Notes under the pieces: generated by a model
The model's input: only the letters and a program-made list of their open reading frames with translations
Told to the model about the DNA's origin: nothing
The model's database searches: none
Part shown: one piece after another, positions 5,793 through 8,667 of the stretch
Position numbering within the stretch: position 1 is the stretch's first letter
Layout: the number at the start of each line of letters is the position of its first letter
NCBI GenBank assembly: GCA_003697065.1
Contig: RFFY01000535.1
Location: 1 to 8,667, forward strand
Direction of reading: 5' to 3'
Length of the DNA: 8,667 bases
From: Actinomyces sp.
GTDB lineage: Bacteria > Actinomycetota > Acidimicrobiia > Acidimicrobiales > Aldehydirespiratoraceae
Program-made: the position numbers and the translations under genes

Positions 5793-8667
5793 TCAGCCGG
5801 CCAACGGACCGGAGAGGGCGTTGATGTCGTTGCCGCCGGCGACACCGTTGACGCTGCCGTCCCAGAAGACGGCGTTGCCGACGTCGCAGCTGGCGATGGT
5901 CCCGTCGGGGGCGAAGACGATGCCGCCGCAGGCGATCACGTCCTCGTCCCGGGCCGTGACGTCACCGATGGTGACGGTGCCCTTGGTCGACAACAGCAGG
6001 GTCGGGTTGGCCGTCCCGGCGCCGAGCAGGGCCACGCCGTCGACGTCGCCGGCACCCGAGCCGTTCAGGCCGAGGATCGACCCGCTGAACCAGGGCTCGA
6101 AGTAGCCCTCGAGGATCTGGCCCGTCACCGGGTCGACCAGGGTCGGCACCAGGTGGGCGACATCCTCGTCGGGGAAGGCCCAGAAGCCGCTCTGGCCGGG
6201 CACGAAGGCCAGCCCGGTGAACGACACCAGGTAGGTGCCGTCGGGCAGGGCGCTGATGGCGTCGATGTCCTGGGCGTTGGTGTTGAGCCCGAAGGTGCTG
6301 CCGTCGAGGAGCAGGCTCCAGGTACCGGCGGTGTAGCGGACGACGTCCTCGTCGAACACGGTGATGGTCGTGCCGTCGGTGGACTGGAGGTCGATGCCGG
6401 GGTTGCCGAGTCCGCCGTTGTTGAGGAACGACATGATCATGTCGTCGGGGGCGAACACGTGCACGGCGTCGACGTCCTCACCCGGCAGGTTGCCGGCGAC
6501 GTCACCGTCGAGGGCCAGCTTGAGCTCGGTCCCGGTCCAGGCGACGACGTCCTCGTCCCGCCACTGGATCGGGGCGTTCTGGTTGCCGACCGTCGAGAAG
6601 TAGAGCAGGCCGAAGATCTGGCCGGCCCCGATCTCGTCGGCGCCCGCATCCGGCAGGGTGTTGTCCCCGATGGGGTTCAACAGGACCGTGGGCCGGGCGT
6701 CGCCGTCGATGTCGTTGGCGATGTCGCCCAGCAGACCCAGGTCGGCCGCCGGCGAGAAGGCGCTCGAAAGGTGGTAGTCGGCCGCCTCGATGGGCGCCAC
6801 CCCCGGGAAGATCATCTCGATCTGACCCAGGAAGGCCTGGATGGCCAGGGGCCGGGCCCGGAACTGGAGGGGCAGGTCGGCGACGAAGAGGGGATCGGCC
6901 CCCACGACGTTGGACCCGTCGTCACCGGCGTAGGCCACGCTCAGGATGGAGTTGCGGGGGCTGAAGGTGTCGCCGGTGGCGGCGGTGCCGTCGTAGACCC
7001 CGAGGTCCTCGAAGCCGACGATGGTGACGGCCGTGCCCTCGATCTGGGGTCCGGCGGCCTGGGTGTTGACCTGCTCGACCGACCCGGCCTGGTTGTGCCA
7101 GAAGATGTTGTTGTCCAGCACGGGGTTGGAGAAGGTCGAGGTGGTGTCACCCGCCCGGCCGGGCTCGAGCCACCAGTCGTCGGTGGGATCGACCGTGTTG
7201 ACGCCCGAGTGGGGCTGGCTGGTCAGACCGCCCGCCTTGGGGCAGGTGGCCGGTCCACCGTTGACGGTGCACACGAAGCCGCCGGCGTCGGGACCCGAGC
7301 TCGTCGAGGTGTTGTTGACGAAGGTGTTGTGGCTCACCGTGATGTTGGAGGCATCGAAGAGGTGGATGCCGCCACCGGTGTCGGCCGACACGTTGTCGGC
7401 GATCACGTTGTTGGTGATCTTCACCGTCGAATCGAGCGGGTGCAGGGCCATGATGGCGCCACCGTCGTCGCCGGAGACGTTGTAGAGGAACTGGTTCGAG
7501 TCGATGGTCACCGCACCGGAACCCACCCCGATGGAGCCACCGGCGGGCACGCCGGACTCACCACCGAGCAGGAGGGCGCCGCCCTCGGTGAAGGACTCGT
7601 TGGCCTCGAACACGTTGCCGGCGATACGGGCACCGGTGCTGTAGCCGAAGTGGCTGAGGGCACCGCCGTACTCGGCCGCGTAGTTGCCGCAGAACTCGTT
7701 GTCGAGCACCTGGTAGCCGTCGGCGCCGTTGAAGATGCCGACTGCACCGGCGAGGGTCGTGCCCCCGTTCTGCAGGAGCCGGTTCTGGCGCACGATGACG
7801 TTGTCGTTGGAGTTCTCCGAACGACCCGAGGCCGGCTCGCCACCGTTGGTGTCGAAGGGGATGGTCAGGCCGTCCCCGTCACCGTCGTAGTTGGTGGTGT
7901 GCACGCCGAGGCTGACGGCGGCACCGCCCTGCTTGGCGTTGTTGGCCTGGAACAGGTTGTTGGAGATCACCAGCCCGTCGGCGTCCGCGTTGGCGAAGAT
8001 CGCGCCGTGGTGGGCACGGGCCTCGGTGATGCCGAAACCGTCGATCTGGAGCGGGTTGGTGCCCGCGGCGTCGGCGGTGTCCATGAGCAGGGTGACCGCC
8101 GGGCCGGGCTGGACCGTCTGGTTGCCCGACCAGGGATCGCTGGTGCGCAGCCCGTCGACCAGGGCGTTCCACGGTCCCGTGATGCGGGGATCGAGGAGCA
8201 CCATCTGGGGCGAGATGACCGAGCCCTGGATGAAGTTGAAGGGGGTCTCGACCAGGCCCACCTGGCCCAGCTCGGGCGTGACACCCATGAGCCCGCCGGA
8301 GCCGAAGCCCTGCAGGATCATGCGGTCGTGCAGCACCACCGACTCCCGGTAGGTGTCGGGCGGCACGACGATGAGGTCACCGCGGGGATCGGGGTCGGCG
8401 TGGGCCGCCTCGATGGTGTTCTGGATCACGTGGTCGGGGTCGGGATCGGTGGCCCGCGATGGCACCGTCCAGACCTGGAGGTCGTAGCCGGTCCCGAGGA
8501 CGTGGAAGGTGATCATGTTGCGCGGGGTCCCGGCCAGCGCCGAGCCGTTGTCGATGCCGACCTGGTAGGGGCCCTCGAGCCCGGCGCCGGTGGCGGCCAC
8601 CACGTCGGCCTCGACGGCGGCGAGGTCGATGTGGAGCTCGTCGTAGACGCTGATCCCGTCGAGGGGC
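5793..8667 (-). CDS. Secreted right-handed beta-helix protein with four C-terminal DEDV/DIDA repeats (5' end outside window)
   Basis: The frame is open to the right edge (first full codon at 8666), so the N-terminus is missing; 957 residues are visible. A GTG at 8603 could be read as a start, but the coding frame continues upstream (ISVYDELHIDLAAVEADV) and no signal peptide follows. Residues about 80-520 look like a parallel beta-helix: the opening DLIVVPPDTYRESVVL is typical of pectate-lyase-like folds, followed by many short turns such as VISNNLFQANN, VTIDSNQFLYN, VKITNNVIADN and ITVSHNTFVNN, with GGA/GGG between coils. Residues 652-681 carry DIDGDARP...DAGADEIG, a phrase common at the end of such secreted proteins. 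Residues 683-957 hold four repeats. No catalytic residues of a polysaccharide lyase were recognised and there is no sorting signal or membrane segment at the C-terminus. Inferred role: extracellular scaffold or surface-binding partner of the oxidases encoded downstream. Confident of fold, not of function. Confidence 0.88.
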   Translation of the reverse strand, partial: PLDGISVYDELHIDLAAVEADVVAATGAGLEGPYQVGIDNGSALAGTPRNMITFHVLGTGYDLQVWTVPSRATDPDPDHVIQNTIEAAHADPDPRGDLIVVPPDTYRESVVLHDRMILQGFGSGGLMGVTPELGQVGLVETPFNFIQGSVISPQMVLLDPRITGPWNALVDGLRTSDPWSGNQTVQPGPAVTLLMDTADAAGTNPLQIDGFGITEARAHHGAIFANADADGLVISNNLFQANNAKQGGAAVSLGVHTTNYDGDGDGLTIPFDTNGGEPASGRSENSNDNVIVRQNRLLQNGGTTLAGAVGIFNGADGYQVLDNEFCGNYAAEYGGALSHFGYSTGARIAGNVFEANESFTEGGALLLGGESGVPAGGSIGVGSGAVTIDSNQFLYNVSGDDGGAIMALHPLDSTVKITNNVIADNVSADTGGGIHLFDASNITVSHNTFVNNTSTSSGPDAGGFVCTVNGGPATCPKAGGLTSQPHSGVNTVDPTDDWWLEPGRAGDTTSTFSNPVLDNNIFWHNQAGSVEQVNTQAAGPQIEGTAVTIVGFEDLGVYDGTAATGDTFSPRNSILSVAYAGDDGSNVVGADPLFVADLPLQFRARPLAIQAFLGQIEMIFPGVAPIEAADYHLSSAFSPAADLGLLGDIANDIDGDARPTVLLNPIGDNTLPDAGADEIGAGQIFGLLYFSTVGNQNAPIQWRDEDVVAWTGTELKLALDGDVAGNLPGEDVDAVHVFAPDDMIMSFLNNGGLGNPGIDLQSTDGTTITVFDEDVVRYTAGTWSLLLDGSTFGLNTNAQDIDAISALPDGTYLVSFTGLAFVPGQSGFWAFPDEDVAHLVPTLVDPVTGQILEGYFEPWFSGSILGLNGSGAGDVDGVALLGAGTANPTLLLSTKGTVTIGDVTARDEDVIACGGIVFAPDGTIASCDVGNAVFWDGSVNGVAGGNDINALSGPLAG
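5796..6620 (-). repeat. Four-copy protein repeat DEDV...DG...DIDA in the beta-helix protein
   Basis: Four diverged protein repeats of about 60-75 residues fill the C-terminus. Anchors are WRDEDVVAWTG, FDEDVVRYTAG, FPDEDVAHLVP and ARDEDVIACGG, starting near residues 702, 770, 831 and 905 of the visible protein. Each is followed by a DG or SG turn (LALDGDVAG, LLLDGSTFGLN, WFSGSILGLN, FWDGSVNGV), then a VDAV, IDAI, VDGV or INAL strand and usually a hydrophobic strand such as YLVSF or LLLST. The last copy has a Cys pair (at 5930 and 5888). The pattern would suit a small beta-propeller-like or beta-sandwich array, but I cannot name a family. The same module ends the protein at 811-2763. Confidence 0.8.

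Larger units (their letters stand above)
1..8667 (-). other. Co-directional operon of copper-oxidase and secreted partner genes
   Basis: Six minus-strand genes follow each other with gaps of 64 (or 19), 8, 38 and 14 bases and one 4-base overlap, and no stem-loop terminator was seen between them. All products seem to leave the cytoplasm or face outside. Promoter and terminator must lie beyond the window edges. Confidence 0.8.

Noticed and set aside
5793..8603. GTG at 8603 as the true start of the beta-helix protein
   Set aside because: The same frame continues with normal protein-like sequence to the window edge, and the supposed start has neither a signal peptide nor a ribosome binding site.

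Overview
The window is very GC-rich, with C or G at almost every third codon position and TGA at all five visible stops. Every real gene lies on the minus strand, so transcription runs from right to left. The genes are packed with gaps of 8 to 64 bases or overlaps. This suggests a high-GC bacterium, probably an actinomycete (an acidimicrobial lineage would fit), but no rRNA or other marker confirms this. No promoter, terminator, tRNA, mobile element or CRISPR array is visible, and the operon runs off both ends.

In transcription order: (1) the C-terminal 957 residues of a large secreted right-handed beta-helix protein (8666-5793), ending in four copies of a DEDV...DG...DIDA repeat. (2) A Tat-exported two-cupredoxin multicopper oxidase (MCO) subunit (5728-4145) with copper ligands only in its first domain. 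(3) A second two-cupredoxin subunit (4136-2802) with copper ligands only in its last domain. (4) A third cupredoxin-like protein (2763-811) with no copper ligands, ending in the same kind of four-repeat module as gene 1. (5) A small membrane-anchored protein with a His-rich stretch (796-269). (6) The first 90 residues of a CopC-like copper-binding protein (272 to the left edge), whose predicted mature N-terminus is a histidine.

The main point is how the three oxidase-like genes fit together. Gene 2 has HWHG and YHCH...EHVQMGM in domain 1 and lost sites in domain 2. Gene 3 has lost sites in domain 1 and HPFHPHG plus HSH...GGM in domain 2, with Ser where the type 1 copper cysteine would be. Neither protein alone holds the eight histidines of a trinuclear copper centre; together they hold exactly four His-x-His pairs and one type 1 cysteine. 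With the copper-free paralogue the set totals six cupredoxin domains, the number in ceruloplasmin, but split over three genes. I infer a secreted heteromeric multicopper oxidase, joined to the beta-helix protein through the shared repeat module and supplied with copper by the CopC-like protein. The substrate (Mn, Fe, Cu or an organic compound) cannot be read from the sequence.
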